Source: an uncultured Oceanospirillales bacterium
GTDB lineage: Bacteria; Pseudomonadota; Gammaproteobacteria; Xanthomonadales; SZUA-36
Assembly (NCBI GenBank): GCA_913055655.1
Contig: CAJXKA010000001.1
Span: 1,488,842 to 1,552,841 of the forward strand
DNA: 64,000 nucleotides
Direction of reading: 5' to 3'
Position numbers and translations under genes: made by a program. Of this stretch, positions 17,742 to 25,687 are shown one piece after another. The number at the start of each line of letters is the position of its first letter. Within the stretch, counting starts at the first letter, position 1. The notes under the pieces are model-generated. The model had not been told where the DNA came from and did no database searches. It worked only from the letters and a program-made list of their open reading frames with translations.

Positions 17742-18953
17742 TCAGTCGTAGCGGAGAAAGGCCTCGCGGCGCTGTCGGAACGCTTCCAGCCCGTCCTGGT
17801 AAACCGCGGTCAGCGCCTCGAGGGTGGCGCCCTCGCGGACCGCATCCAGCACCGCGGCATTGGCCAGCAAGCGCGTGTAGGGCGCCATGTCCCAGGCTTC
17901 GGGATACTCGCGCCGCAGTTGCAGCGCGATCTCAAAGCCGGTGCGGACCGGGTCGAAACGGCCCCGGTCGGTGACCAGGATGTTCACGCCACCGCAGCGT
18001 TTACCTTCGAACTTGCTGGCATCCGGCGTGAACTGTACCGATATGAAGGCAACGCCGGGCAGGTTGAGTCGGTTCAGCTGGCGCGCGAAGGTGTCGCCGT
18101 CCAGCCAGGGGGCGCCGATCACCTCGAACGGCGTATCGGTGCCCCGCCCCACGGACAGGTTCGTGGTCTCCAGCAGGCCGATCCCCGGATAGAGCAACGC
18201 CTGGTTCAGGTTGCGCATGTTCGGGGACGGGTTCACCCAGCGCTGGCCGGTGGCTTCGAAGAACATGTTGCGCGACCAGTTCTGCAGTTCGATGACCTGC
18301 AGGTCCAGGTCGAGGCCCAGTTCCGCCCGAAACATCGACGCCAGCTCGCCAACCGTCATGCCATGGCGCGTCGGCAACGGGTGCCAGGCGACGAACGACA
18401 GCAGGTCCTGGTCGGCAACCGGGCCTGCGACATCAACGCCGTTGATGGGGTTGGGCCGGTCAAGCACGAAGAAACGGATGCCGTGTTCCGCGGCCGCCTG
18501 CATCGCCAGTCCCATCGTCGAGATATAGGTGTAGAACCGCGTGCCGATGTCCTGGATATCGAACACCAGGGTGTCGATGTCTTCGAGCATCCAGGACTGC
18601 GGGCTGCGTGTGTCACCGTACAGGCTGTAAATCGGCAGGCCGGTGTCGCCGTCCTCGCCGTGACTGATCTCGGGAATGTCCAGTTTGCCCTCGATGCCGT
18701 GTTCGGGGCTGAACAACGCCACCAGTTCCACCGACGGCGCATCCATCAACAGGCGGAACGTGCTGTCACCGTGGCGGTCGATGCCGGTGTGGTTGGTGAT
18801 CAGCCCCACACGGCGACCATTCAGCGGCGCGAACCCGGCTTCGCGGAGCACATCAATACCGGACAACGTCTGCTGGCCGGTATTTACGGCAGAATCGCCT
18901 TGCGCCAGCGCAAGGCCGGGCAACAACATCATGATCAGCAGGAATTTGCGCAT
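17742..18953 (-). CDS. namZ: exo-beta-N-acetylmuramidase NamZ family (DUF1343, GH171)
   Basis: This 403-residue protein has a signal peptide (MRKFLLIMMLLPGLALAQ) and the whole DUF1343 fold: VGLITNHTGIDRHG, LFSPEHGIEG, VFDIQDIGTRFYTYISTM, VLDRPNPING and ETTNLSVGRGTDTPFEVIGA. NamZ of Bacillus releases MurNAc from non-reducing ends of murein glycan. An open frame runs far upstream on this strand but is only the shadow of murQ; start 18953 (or 18962) is fixed by the signal peptide. It is divergent from murQ. A second copy is encoded at 22207-23445. Confidence 0.9.
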   Translation of the reverse strand: MRKFLLIMMLLPGLALAQGDSAVNTGQQTLSGIDVLREAGFAPLNGRRVGLITNHTGIDRHGDSTFRLLMDAPSVELVALFSPEHGIEGKLDIPEISHGEDGDTGLPIYSLYGDTRSPQSWMLEDIDTLVFDIQDIGTRFYTYISTMGLAMQAAAEHGIRFFVLDRPNPINGVDVAGPVADQDLLSFVAWHPLPTRHGMTVGELASMFRAELGLDLDLQVIELQNWSRNMFFEATGQRWVNPSPNMRNLNQALLYPGIGLLETTNLSVGRGTDTPFEVIGAPWLDGDTFARQLNRLNLPGVAFISVQFTPDASKFEGKRCGGVNILVTDRGRFDPVRTGFEIALQLRREYPEAWDMAPYTRLLANAAVLDAVREGATLEALTAVYQDGLEAFRQRREAFLRYD

Positions 18954-19007
18954 GGGCGGCATTCTTGCAGAGCAGTGCGCCGGGACGCAACGCGGGAACA
19001 TTGAGCG

Positions 19008-19934
19008 ATGAACGATAAAGACACCTCCGGCCTGGCCGGCCTGACCACCGAGGCGCGGAACCCGCGCAGCACGAACCTGGATACGCTTACGACCGCCGAG
19101 TTCGTCCAACTGGTCAATGGCGAAGACGCCACGGTCGCCGCCGCGGTCGGCGAAGCGGCCGACGAGATCGCAATGGCCATCGACATCATCGCCGAGCGCA
19201 TGCGCCGAGGCGGACGGCTGGTGTACGTCGGTGCCGGCACGTCCGGCCGGCTCGGCGTGCTGGATGCCTCCGAATGCCCGCCCACGTTCAATGCCGAACC
19301 CGGCCAGGTCGTCGGCCTGATCGCGGGTGGCACGTACGCACTGACCAACGCCGTGGAAGGCGCCGAGGACGACCCGGGCCAGGCGCGCGCCGACCTGGAA
19401 GCGATTGACCTGGGGCCGGACGATGCCCTCGTCGGCATTGCGGCCAGCGGCCGCACGCCCTACGTCATCGGCGCGCTGGACCATGCCCGCGCCATCGGCG
19501 CCGCCGCCATCGCCTTCACCTGCAACCAGGGTTCGGAAATGACCCGGCATGCTGACCACGCGATTACCACGGTCGTCGGCCCGGAGATCCTGACCGGTTC
19601 GACCCGCATGAAGGCCGGCACGGCCACGAAGATGGTGCTCAACATGCTCAGCACCGGCGCGATGGTGAAACTGGGCAAAACCTACGGCAACCTGATGGTC
19701 GACCTTCAGGCCCGCAACGTGAAACTGGTGGAGCGCGCCATCGGGCTGGTCATGACCCTGGCCGAATGCACGCGGGACGAGGCGGAAGCCGCGCTGGACG
19801 CCAGCAATGGCGAGGTAAAGACGGCGGCAGTGGTCCGCCTGACCGGACTCTCTCCGGAAGCGGCGCGGGCGCGGCTGGACGCCGCTGGCGGCCACCTGGG
19901 CAAGGCCCTGGCCAGCCCGGACGCGGCGGGCTGA
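19008..19934 (+). CDS. murQ: N-acetylmuramic acid 6-phosphate etherase
   Basis: The 308-residue enzyme converts MurNAc-6-P into GlcNAc-6-P and D-lactate in the cytoplasm. MurQ signatures are clear: TTEARNP near the N terminus, RLVYVGAGTSGRLGVLDASE at the SIS phosphate loop, and GPEILTGSTRMKAGTATKM containing the catalytic region. It is divergent from namZ with a 54-base gap and is followed by a sugar kinase gene after 8 bases, so the two probably form the intracellular MurNAc route. The D-lactate produced could be oxidised by the Dld-type enzyme encoded at 50953. Confidence 0.96.
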   Translation: MNDKDTSGLAGLTTEARNPRSTNLDTLTTAEFVQLVNGEDATVAAAVGEAADEIAMAIDIIAERMRRGGRLVYVGAGTSGRLGVLDASECPPTFNAEPGQVVGLIAGGTYALTNAVEGAEDDPGQARADLEAIDLGPDDALVGIAASGRTPYVIGALDHARAIGAAAIAFTCNQGSEMTRHADHAITTVVGPEILTGSTRMKAGTATKMVLNMLSTGAMVKLGKTYGNLMVDLQARNVKLVERAIGLVMTLAECTRDEAEAALDASNGEVKTAAVVRLTGLSPEAARARLDAAGGHLGKALASPDAAG

Positions 19935-19942
19935 CGACGACG

Positions 19943-20911
19943 ATGGTGCAACCCCGATACCTGCTCGGCGTCGACGGCGGCGGCTCACGGACGCGCGCCG
20001 TGCTCGCCCGGCTGGATGACGACAACAACGTCGAAGTGCTGAGACGCGGCGTGGCCGGCCCGGGAAACCCGTTGCTGGCCGGGCATCGCCAGGTGCGGGA
20101 AAACCTCGAGACCGCGACGGGCCAGGCGCTTGCTGCGTTGCCGGAACAGGCCCCCGGAATAGCCTACACGGTGCTCGCCCTGGCGGGCGCATCCGGTGAG
20201 GCTGAAAAGGCATTGATCAATGGCTGGGTCGACGGCCATCCCCTCATTCACGACTTCTGCCTGGTGCCGGACTGGCAGCCCGTGCTCGCCGCCGGCACTG
20301 CCGATGGAGTCGGCATCGGCCTGATCGCCGGCACCGGCTCGGTCGCCTTCGGTCGGAGCCAGGATGGGCGGATCGAAAAACGTGGCGGCTGGGGCCACTG
20401 GTTCGGCGACCTCGGCAGCGGCTTCGACCTGGGCCGACAGGCCCTGACCGCCATCGCCACCGCCGCGGACGGCCTGACGCCGGAGACGATGCTGACTGCA
20501 CCCGTCCTGCAACACCTGGGTGCGGACGGCCCGGACCAGGTCACCACGATTCTGACCCGTCATGACAGTCCGCGCCGGACCATCGCCTCGCTGGCGCCGC
20601 TGGTGCTGGAAGCCGCTGAAATCGGCGACCCGGCGGCCCGCGCGATTCGTGAATCGGGTGCCCGGTACCTGGCCAGCCTGGTCGCCACGACGGTCAGCGC
20701 GCTGGGCCTGGACGAAGGCTACGCGCTGGCGCTGGCCGGTTCGGTCATCTGCAAGAATACGCCCTACCGGAACCAGGTCCTGGACGAACTGGCCCGCATC
20801 GGCCCGGTGCCGGGCGCCATCAACCGCGTTGATGAACCTGTCATGGGCGCCATCACCATCGCCCGCAAAGCATTACACAACACCGAACACACCTGGAGCC
20901 ACCATGCATAG
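19943..20911 (+). CDS. BadF/BcrA-type N-acetylhexosamine (MurNAc/GlcNAc) kinase
   Basis: A 322-residue ASKHA kinase with phosphate-1 motif GVDGGGSRTRAVLA, a central GLIAGTGSVAFG adenosine-type loop and WGHWFGDLGSGFDLGR. It fits the family of GlcNAc kinase NAGK and clostridial MurK, which phosphorylates MurNAc at C6. Placement directly after murQ implies that it makes the MurNAc-6-P substrate. It is not AnmK (no anhydro-sugar kinase features were recognised) nor a PTS route. The ATG at 19943 is the first after murQ; an upstream frame inside murQ lacks homology. The last four codons overlap the next gene. Confidence 0.85.
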   Translation: MVQPRYLLGVDGGGSRTRAVLARLDDDNNVEVLRRGVAGPGNPLLAGHRQVRENLETATGQALAALPEQAPGIAYTVLALAGASGEAEKALINGWVDGHPLIHDFCLVPDWQPVLAAGTADGVGIGLIAGTGSVAFGRSQDGRIEKRGGWGHWFGDLGSGFDLGRQALTAIATAADGLTPETMLTAPVLQHLGADGPDQVTTILTRHDSPRRTIASLAPLVLEAAEIGDPAARAIRESGARYLASLVATTVSALGLDEGYALALAGSVICKNTPYRNQVLDELARIGPVPGAINRVDEPVMGAITIARKALHNTEHTWSHHA

Positions 20912-21989
20912 ACGACACCTGCTGAAAAACTCGACCGCGCTGGCCGCCCTTGGAATGGGCGCCGCCCTGCCCGCCGTTGGCACCGCGGCCACGCTGCCCA
21001 CGGCCCTGGGCGCGAGCGCCCCAGGCCATCAGGCAGGGGACATTATCAAGCCCAGGCGGCTGGAACCCGGCATGACACTGGGCCTGATCGCCCCGGCCAG
21101 CCCACCCGATGAAAAAGAGAAAATCCGTTTCGCCGGCGACGTGATTCGCTCGCTGGGCTACACCGTCAAGGAAGGCGCCAACCTGTACGCGAAAACCCAG
21201 TACCTGGCCGGCACCGACCAGCAGCGCGCCGACGATGTCAACGCGATGTTCGCTGATCCCGACGTCGACGCGATTTTCTGCGTCACCGGCGGCTACGGCA
21301 CCACGCGCATCCTGCCCCTGCTCGACTACGACACCATCGCCGCCAACCCGAAGGCGCTGATCGGCTACAGCGACATCACCGGCATCCTCAATGCCATCTA
21401 CGCGAGAACCGGCCTGGTCGGTTTCCACGGCCCCGTCGCCATGCGCAATTTCGGCGACTACGCACTGGCCGAGTTCCAGAAAGTACTGGTCAATCCATCA
21501 GCCCCCGTCGCACTGGCCGCACCGCCGCCGTTCGAGACCAGCCCAGGCCAGGTCGAGCGTTATAACCGCATCACCCATATCGCCGGCGGCAGCGGCGAGG
21601 GCCGCCTGGTCGGCGGTAACCTGACACTGATGGCGTCCATGACCGGCAGTCCGTACTTTCCGTCCACGGAGGGCAATATCCTCTTCCTGGAGGATATCGA
21701 CGAGGCGCCCTACCGGATTGACCGCATGCTCACCGAACTGTGGCTGGCCGGCCACCTGGACAACCTGGCGGGCGTGGTTCTGGGGCGCTTTACCGAGGCA
21801 GACGCCAATGGCAACACGTTTACCCTGGAAGAAGTCTTTGAGGACCGTTTCGGCAATGCGGACTATCCCGTCGTCAGCAACCTGATGATCGGTCACATGC
21901 GGGACATCAGCACCATCCCGGTCGGCGCGCGGGCACGCCTTGATGGCGACGCAGGTACGCTGACGCTGCTCGAAACCGCCGTTCTGTGA
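20904..21989 (+). CDS. Tat-exported LD-carboxypeptidase (S66 family)
   Basis: A 361-residue S66 peptidase. Its N terminus, MHRRHLLKNSTALAALGMGA, has a twin-arginine motif (RRHLLK) and a hydrophobic stretch, so periplasmic export by Tat is expected. The catalytic fold starts near residue 50 (MTLGLIAPASPP) and shows TGGYGTTRILPLLDYD and the nucleophile Ser in IGYSDITG; HGPVAMRNFG and FLEDIDEAPYRIDRML are further family blocks. It would trim D-Ala from murein peptides before uptake, complementing the cytoplasmic enzyme at 8522. The start overlaps the kinase gene by 8 bases. Confidence 0.9.
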   Translation: MHRRHLLKNSTALAALGMGAALPAVGTAATLPTALGASAPGHQAGDIIKPRRLEPGMTLGLIAPASPPDEKEKIRFAGDVIRSLGYTVKEGANLYAKTQYLAGTDQQRADDVNAMFADPDVDAIFCVTGGYGTTRILPLLDYDTIAANPKALIGYSDITGILNAIYARTGLVGFHGPVAMRNFGDYALAEFQKVLVNPSAPVALAAPPPFETSPGQVERYNRITHIAGGSGEGRLVGGNLTLMASMTGSPYFPSTEGNILFLEDIDEAPYRIDRMLTELWLAGHLDNLAGVVLGRFTEADANGNTFTLEEVFEDRFGNADYPVVSNLMIGHMRDISTIPVGARARLDGDAGTLTLLETAVL

Positions 21990-22168
21990 ATCGGGGAATC
22001 GGGGTGAAGATCATCGCGGGGGCGGGGTCGGGCTGTCCATACCCGGGACTCGCTCAAGCACGTCCGTGTGGCGCTCATCGGCGGCCATCCATGGCCGCCG
22101 AAGGTCCCGGGTATGGACAGCCCGACCCCGCTACGAGACGCTTTTTTGATTCCCCGATTCCCCGATTC
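21988..22168. repeat. outer GAATCGGGG inverted repeat flanking a nested palindrome
   Basis: GAATCGGGGAATCGGGG (21988-22004) is matched in inverse orientation at 22152-22168, and the right side holds three tandem GATTCCCC units (22148-22171). The left copy overlaps the stop codon of the LD-carboxypeptidase gene. The arms enclose the 108-bp nested palindrome, giving a composite of about 180 bp between convergent genes. Confidence 0.7.
22023..22130. repeat. nested 27-bp inverted repeat (REP/BIME or MITE-like)
   Basis: A perfect 27-bp inverted repeat has arms at 22023-22049 and 22104-22130, with inner sequence CTGTCCATACCCGGGAC. Between them sits a second perfect dyad, CGGCGGCCAT-CC-ATGGCCGCCG (22079-22100). 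No ORF is inside. The structure suggests a short non-autonomous element or REP pair, placed where two operons converge. Confidence 0.8.
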
Positions 22169-22173
22169 CCCGC

Positions 22174-22213
22174 CTCACCGTCTCACCGTCTCACCGTCCC
22201 ACCGTTTCACCGA
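22174..22213. repeat. octamer tandem repeat (CTCACCGT)n
   Basis: Three exact CTCACCGT units (22174-22197) are followed by two degenerate units (CCCACCGT, TTCACCGA). The last unit contains the reverse-strand stop codon of the second namZ gene at 22207-22209, so the repeat abuts and includes the gene end. Confidence 0.8.
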
Positions 22214-23445
22214 TACAGCAGGTAGCTTTCGCGGCGTTCCAGGTAGGCTTTGAACGCCACCTGCTCGGCCGCTGAGGGTGCCGGGGGGTGGTTCCTGGCC
22301 AACTGTTCGGCCATGTGGCGGCTTCCCAGGGCCTTGAGGAAACCGGTCGCGGAGCCGTCTTCATTTTCGTAGTTCGCGAACAGGTTTTGGTCCGGGGCGA
22401 TTTCGACCAGTTCGGCCATCAGCGCCAGGCCGACCGCGGCCGGGTCGACCTGGCTGAAGTCAGTGACGTGCAGTTGTACGCCTTGCAGGGTTTCGCCTGA
22501 CCCGGTCGCGTAGCGTGGCGAGTAGGTCAGCGGCCGGAAGGCGATGCCCGCAAGGTCACGTTCCGCCATGGCCGCGGCAAAGGCGCGGCTGTCCAGCCAG
22601 GGGGCACCCATCAGCTCAAACGGCGTGGGCGTGCCGACGCCTTCATTGAGCCGCCTCAGTTCACCGATGATGCCGGTCATCGCATAGAAGTAGCTGCTCT
22701 CCCAGCGCGGAATATGCTGCGACGGCGGCACCCACAACCAGCCGAGCTCGCCGTAGGTCATGCCCCGTTGCCAGCCATCCATCGGGATGACCCGCAGGTC
22801 GATGTCCGGCACCCGTTCCGCCTGGATCATGGTTGCCCATTCGCCCGGCGTCAGGCCGTAAACCTGCGGCACCGGGTGGATGCCGATAAACGACAGCAGG
22901 TCATCATCGATCATCGGGCCGCCCACCACCCTGCCGCCCAGCGGGTCCGGGCGGTCGAGCACCCACACGGCCACGCCGGCCTCGGCGCAGGCTTCCATCA
23001 GGTAGGTCAGTGACGACACGAACGTGTAGCTGCGGCTGCCCACGTCCTGGATGTCGTAGAGCACGATGTCCAGGCCCTCGAGCATTTCCGGCGTGGGCTT
23101 GCGGGTGGCGCCATACAGGCTCGCCACCGGGATACCCGACACCGGATCGATGTCCGCGGCGACCTTGTCGCCGGCAAAGTACTGTCCACGCACGCCGTGC
23201 TCGGGGCCGAACAGGCGTACCACGTCGACGTCCGGCAGCGCGCGCACCACGTCGATGGTCGATACCAGCTGCCGGTCGACGCCGGTCGGGTTAGTGAGAA
23301 TGCCGACGCGCTTGCCGGCCAGCGCATCGGCGTGGTCACGCGCCAGGACTTCCACGCCCGGCAGGACCTCGGCGCCGGCCATCCGGGTCACGCCCATACA
23401 AACGATCAGCAGTGTCACCACCAACAGTCGAATCGTTACGTTCAT
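22207..23445 (-). CDS. namZ: second NamZ family exo-beta-N-acetylmuramidase (DUF1343)
   Basis: A 412-residue paralog of the protein at 17742, with a signal peptide (about residues 1-25, cleavage near MAGAEV). DUF1343 landmarks are VGILTNPTGVDRQ, LFGPEHGVRG, LYDIQDVGSRSYTFVSSL, VLDRPDPLGG and NEGVGTPTPFELMGAPW. The paralogs differ across most positions outside these blocks, suggesting different glycan-end preferences rather than a recent duplication. It is last in the minus-strand unit murA, permease, GNAT, namZ; its ATG overlaps the GNAT stop (ATGA). Confidence 0.9.
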   Translation of the reverse strand: MNVTIRLLVVTLLIVCMGVTRMAGAEVLPGVEVLARDHADALAGKRVGILTNPTGVDRQLVSTIDVVRALPDVDVVRLFGPEHGVRGQYFAGDKVAADIDPVSGIPVASLYGATRKPTPEMLEGLDIVLYDIQDVGSRSYTFVSSLTYLMEACAEAGVAVWVLDRPDPLGGRVVGGPMIDDDLLSFIGIHPVPQVYGLTPGEWATMIQAERVPDIDLRVIPMDGWQRGMTYGELGWLWVPPSQHIPRWESSYFYAMTGIIGELRRLNEGVGTPTPFELMGAPWLDSRAFAAAMAERDLAGIAFRPLTYSPRYATGSGETLQGVQLHVTDFSQVDPAAVGLALMAELVEIAPDQNLFANYENEDGSATGFLKALGSRHMAEQLARNHPPAPSAAEQVAFKAYLERRESYLLYR

Positions 23446-24353
23446 CTTGCCACTCCTGGATCCAGGGTTTTTTCCATTCGAATCAGCCGGGCGCTCACGT
23501 TTGCGCCAGCGTGGCGCTGGTAAAAGCCCACCGGGCCGACCCAGGGGATGACTGAGGCCTTGAAACCCTGCCGTTGCAGGTCGCGCAGACAGCGCTTCAG
23601 CAGTACACCACCGATGCCCAGTCCGCGTGCTTCGGGCAACGTGCCCATGGGCCCGAACCAGCCCGCGGCGGTATTGTTACCGCCCCAGGCCGCAAAACCC
23701 AACAGCTGGTCACCGCGCCAGGCCAGGTGAACGCCGACGGGGTCGAGCGCCAGTGCCCGCTCGATTTCATCGATCCAGGTGCCGCCGAAATGGTTCGCCA
23801 GCACCTTGAGTTGCTCATGATCGCCGGCAACGGCGCGACGCACTGTCACACCCTGCCTGAGCAGCCCAGCCTCGTCGCCATCAGTCGTCCAGTCCTGCCC
23901 ATCCAGCACGACCGTCATGTTTTCCGTTTCTCCGCTCACGCGATATCCGTGCTTTTGCAGGAACGTGAGACCCGCCCCGTAGCGGTCATCCACCCCCGGC
24001 GACAGGTAATTGGGTGGTGAACCGCCGATACGCACGAGGCGGGCCCCATGCGTTTGCAGCGCCGTCTCCGCGCCTTTGAGCAACCTTGACCCGATACCGG
24101 CCCCGCGCTCAGCCGGCGCAACCGCCAGCATCTTCAGGTAGCCGACTACGTCACCTTGAGCCTTGCGAATGACGCCGAGCGCGAAACCCTGGACCTCCCC
24201 GTCCGTTTCCAGCACCTCGTGAAACACCACGCCGGGGTCTTCCCAGGCCTTTTCAATCAACAGGATCTCGTTGATGGGGTCGTGCGGCGCGGCGTGGTTC
24301 CACATCGCCACGATGCGTCCGGCATCGCCGCGTTGCGCCGCGCGCAGGGTCAA
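23442..24353 (-). CDS. tandem GNAT N-acetyltransferase
   Basis: The 303-residue protein contains two GNAT domains. The first (residues about 2-145) has the acetyl-CoA loop in MLAVAPAERGAGIGSRLLKG, the second (about 155-300) in EARGLGIGGVLLKRC. The start is a TTG at 24353 overlapping the permease stop; it is kept because the fold begins at residue 2. Translationally coupled with an AmpG-like permease and namZ, it may acetylate an amino sugar or D-amino acid derived from murein. That role is inference; the substrate is unknown. Confidence 0.75.
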   Translation of the reverse strand: MTLRAAQRGDAGRIVAMWNHAAPHDPINEILLIEKAWEDPGVVFHEVLETDGEVQGFALGVIRKAQGDVVGYLKMLAVAPAERGAGIGSRLLKGAETALQTHGARLVRIGGSPPNYLSPGVDDRYGAGLTFLQKHGYRVSGETENMTVVLDGQDWTTDGDEAGLLRQGVTVRRAVAGDHEQLKVLANHFGGTWIDEIERALALDPVGVHLAWRGDQLLGFAAWGGNNTAAGWFGPMGTLPEARGLGIGGVLLKRCLRDLQRQGFKASVIPWVGPVGFYQRHAGANVSARLIRMEKTLDPGVAR

Positions 24354-25663
24354 GCCGGGTCGCCGTCGGCGGGCGCCGCGTCTTCCTTGCGGCCGAAACG
24401 CGGATCCAGCGGAATCAACTTCACCACCAGGAAGGACGGGATGGTGGCGATCAGCACCCAGATGAAAAAGTTCTGGTAGCCGAGTTGCTCCTGTACCCAG
24501 CCGCTGGCCATGCCCGGCAACATCATGCCCAGGGCCATGAAGCCGGTGCAGATGGCGAAATGCGCGGTCTGGTATTTGCCCTGCGACACGTACAACAGGT
24601 AGAGCATGTAGGCGGTAAAACCAAAACCGTAGCCGAACTGCTCGACGCCAACGGCGGCGTTGACCACCCAGGCGCTCTCGGGCTGGGTGACCGACATGAA
24701 GAAGTAGACGACGTTTGGCAGATTAATGGCCGCCACCATCCACCATAGCCAGTGTTTCAGGCCGTTACGAGCTGCCAGCAGGCCGCCGATGATGCCGCCC
24801 GCCGTCAGCAGCAGCATGCCCACCGTGCCGTAGACGAAGCCGACTTCGGCCGTGCTCATGCCAAGGCCACCGGCGGCGCGGTCATCAAGCAGGAACGGCG
24901 CCGCGATCTTCACCAGCTGTGCCTCGGCGAAGCGAAACAGCAGCATGAACGCCAGGATGATGATGATGCCGCGCTTGCGGAAGAAGCTCGCAAAGACCTC
25001 GCCAAAACCGGCGAACACGCCGCGCAAGGAGGGATCCGGTCCCGGCCGGTCGACGGCGGGACGTGGTAACGCGAACTGGTGCCAGGCGGCGAAGATCACG
25101 AACAATCCCGCCAGGCCGTAGAACGTTACCGCCCAGGCCCGCTGCACATCGCCCCACTTTGTTTCCAGGTAGCCCGCCAGCATGACCAGGAGCCCCTGCC
25201 CCGTGATCATCGCAACCCGGTAGAAGGTGCTGCGAATGCCGACGAAAAACGCCTGCTGGTGCGGCGTGTTGCCCAGCATGTAGAAACCGTCTGCAGCGAT
25301 GTCATGGGTGGCCGAACTGAAGGCCAGCAGCCACAGGAACGCCAGCGAGTAACGGAAGAAATCGTCACCGGGCAGCGTCAGCGCCACACCGGCAAGGCCC
25401 GCGCCGATCAGTAACTGCATGGCCAGTATCCAGCCGCGCCGCGTGCCCAGCACATCCACCACCGGGCTCCACAACGGCTTGATGACCCAGGGCAGGTACA
25501 GCCAGCTGGTGTACAGCGCGATCTCGGTGTTTGAAATGCCCAGGCGCTTGTACATGATGACCGACACGGTCATCACCAGTACGTAAGGCAGGCCCTCGGC
25601 GAAATACAGGCTCGGAATCCAGGTCCACGGGCTGCGGCGGCCCGCCTGGCGCGACTCGGTCAT
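24350..25663 (-). CDS. AmpG-like MFS permease
   Basis: A 437-residue, roughly 12-helix major facilitator protein beginning WTWIPSLYFAEGLPYVLVM, the N-terminal signature of the AmpG/PAT branch, with the family WLYLPWVIKPLWSPVVD segment. AmpG imports anhydro-muropeptides from the periplasm. The murein neighbours (murA upstream, namZ downstream) support muropeptide import, although acetyl-CoA or other permeases of this branch cannot be excluded. An in-frame TTG at 25681 would add six residues; the ATG at 25663 is preferred as the conventional codon near the fold start. Confidence 0.82.
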   Translation of the reverse strand: MTESRQAGRRSPWTWIPSLYFAEGLPYVLVMTVSVIMYKRLGISNTEIALYTSWLYLPWVIKPLWSPVVDVLGTRRGWILAMQLLIGAGLAGVALTLPGDDFFRYSLAFLWLLAFSSATHDIAADGFYMLGNTPHQQAFFVGIRSTFYRVAMITGQGLLVMLAGYLETKWGDVQRAWAVTFYGLAGLFVIFAAWHQFALPRPAVDRPGPDPSLRGVFAGFGEVFASFFRKRGIIIILAFMLLFRFAEAQLVKIAAPFLLDDRAAGGLGMSTAEVGFVYGTVGMLLLTAGGIIGGLLAARNGLKHWLWWMVAAINLPNVVYFFMSVTQPESAWVVNAAVGVEQFGYGFGFTAYMLYLLYVSQGKYQTAHFAICTGFMALGMMLPGMASGWVQEQLGYQNFFIWVLIATIPSFLVVKLIPLDPRFGRKEDAAPADGDPA

Positions 25664-25687
25664 CGCGCCGTTGTCACTCAAGGTGCA

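Noticed and set aside
18954..20213. Upstream extension of the namZ reading frame through murQ and the kinase gene
   Set aside because: The extension is antisense to murQ and the kinase gene and lies before a clear signal peptide starting at 18953.
22023..22130. Insertion sequence
   Set aside because: The inverted repeats enclose only about 54 bases with no transposase frame, so at most a non-autonomous or REP-type element.
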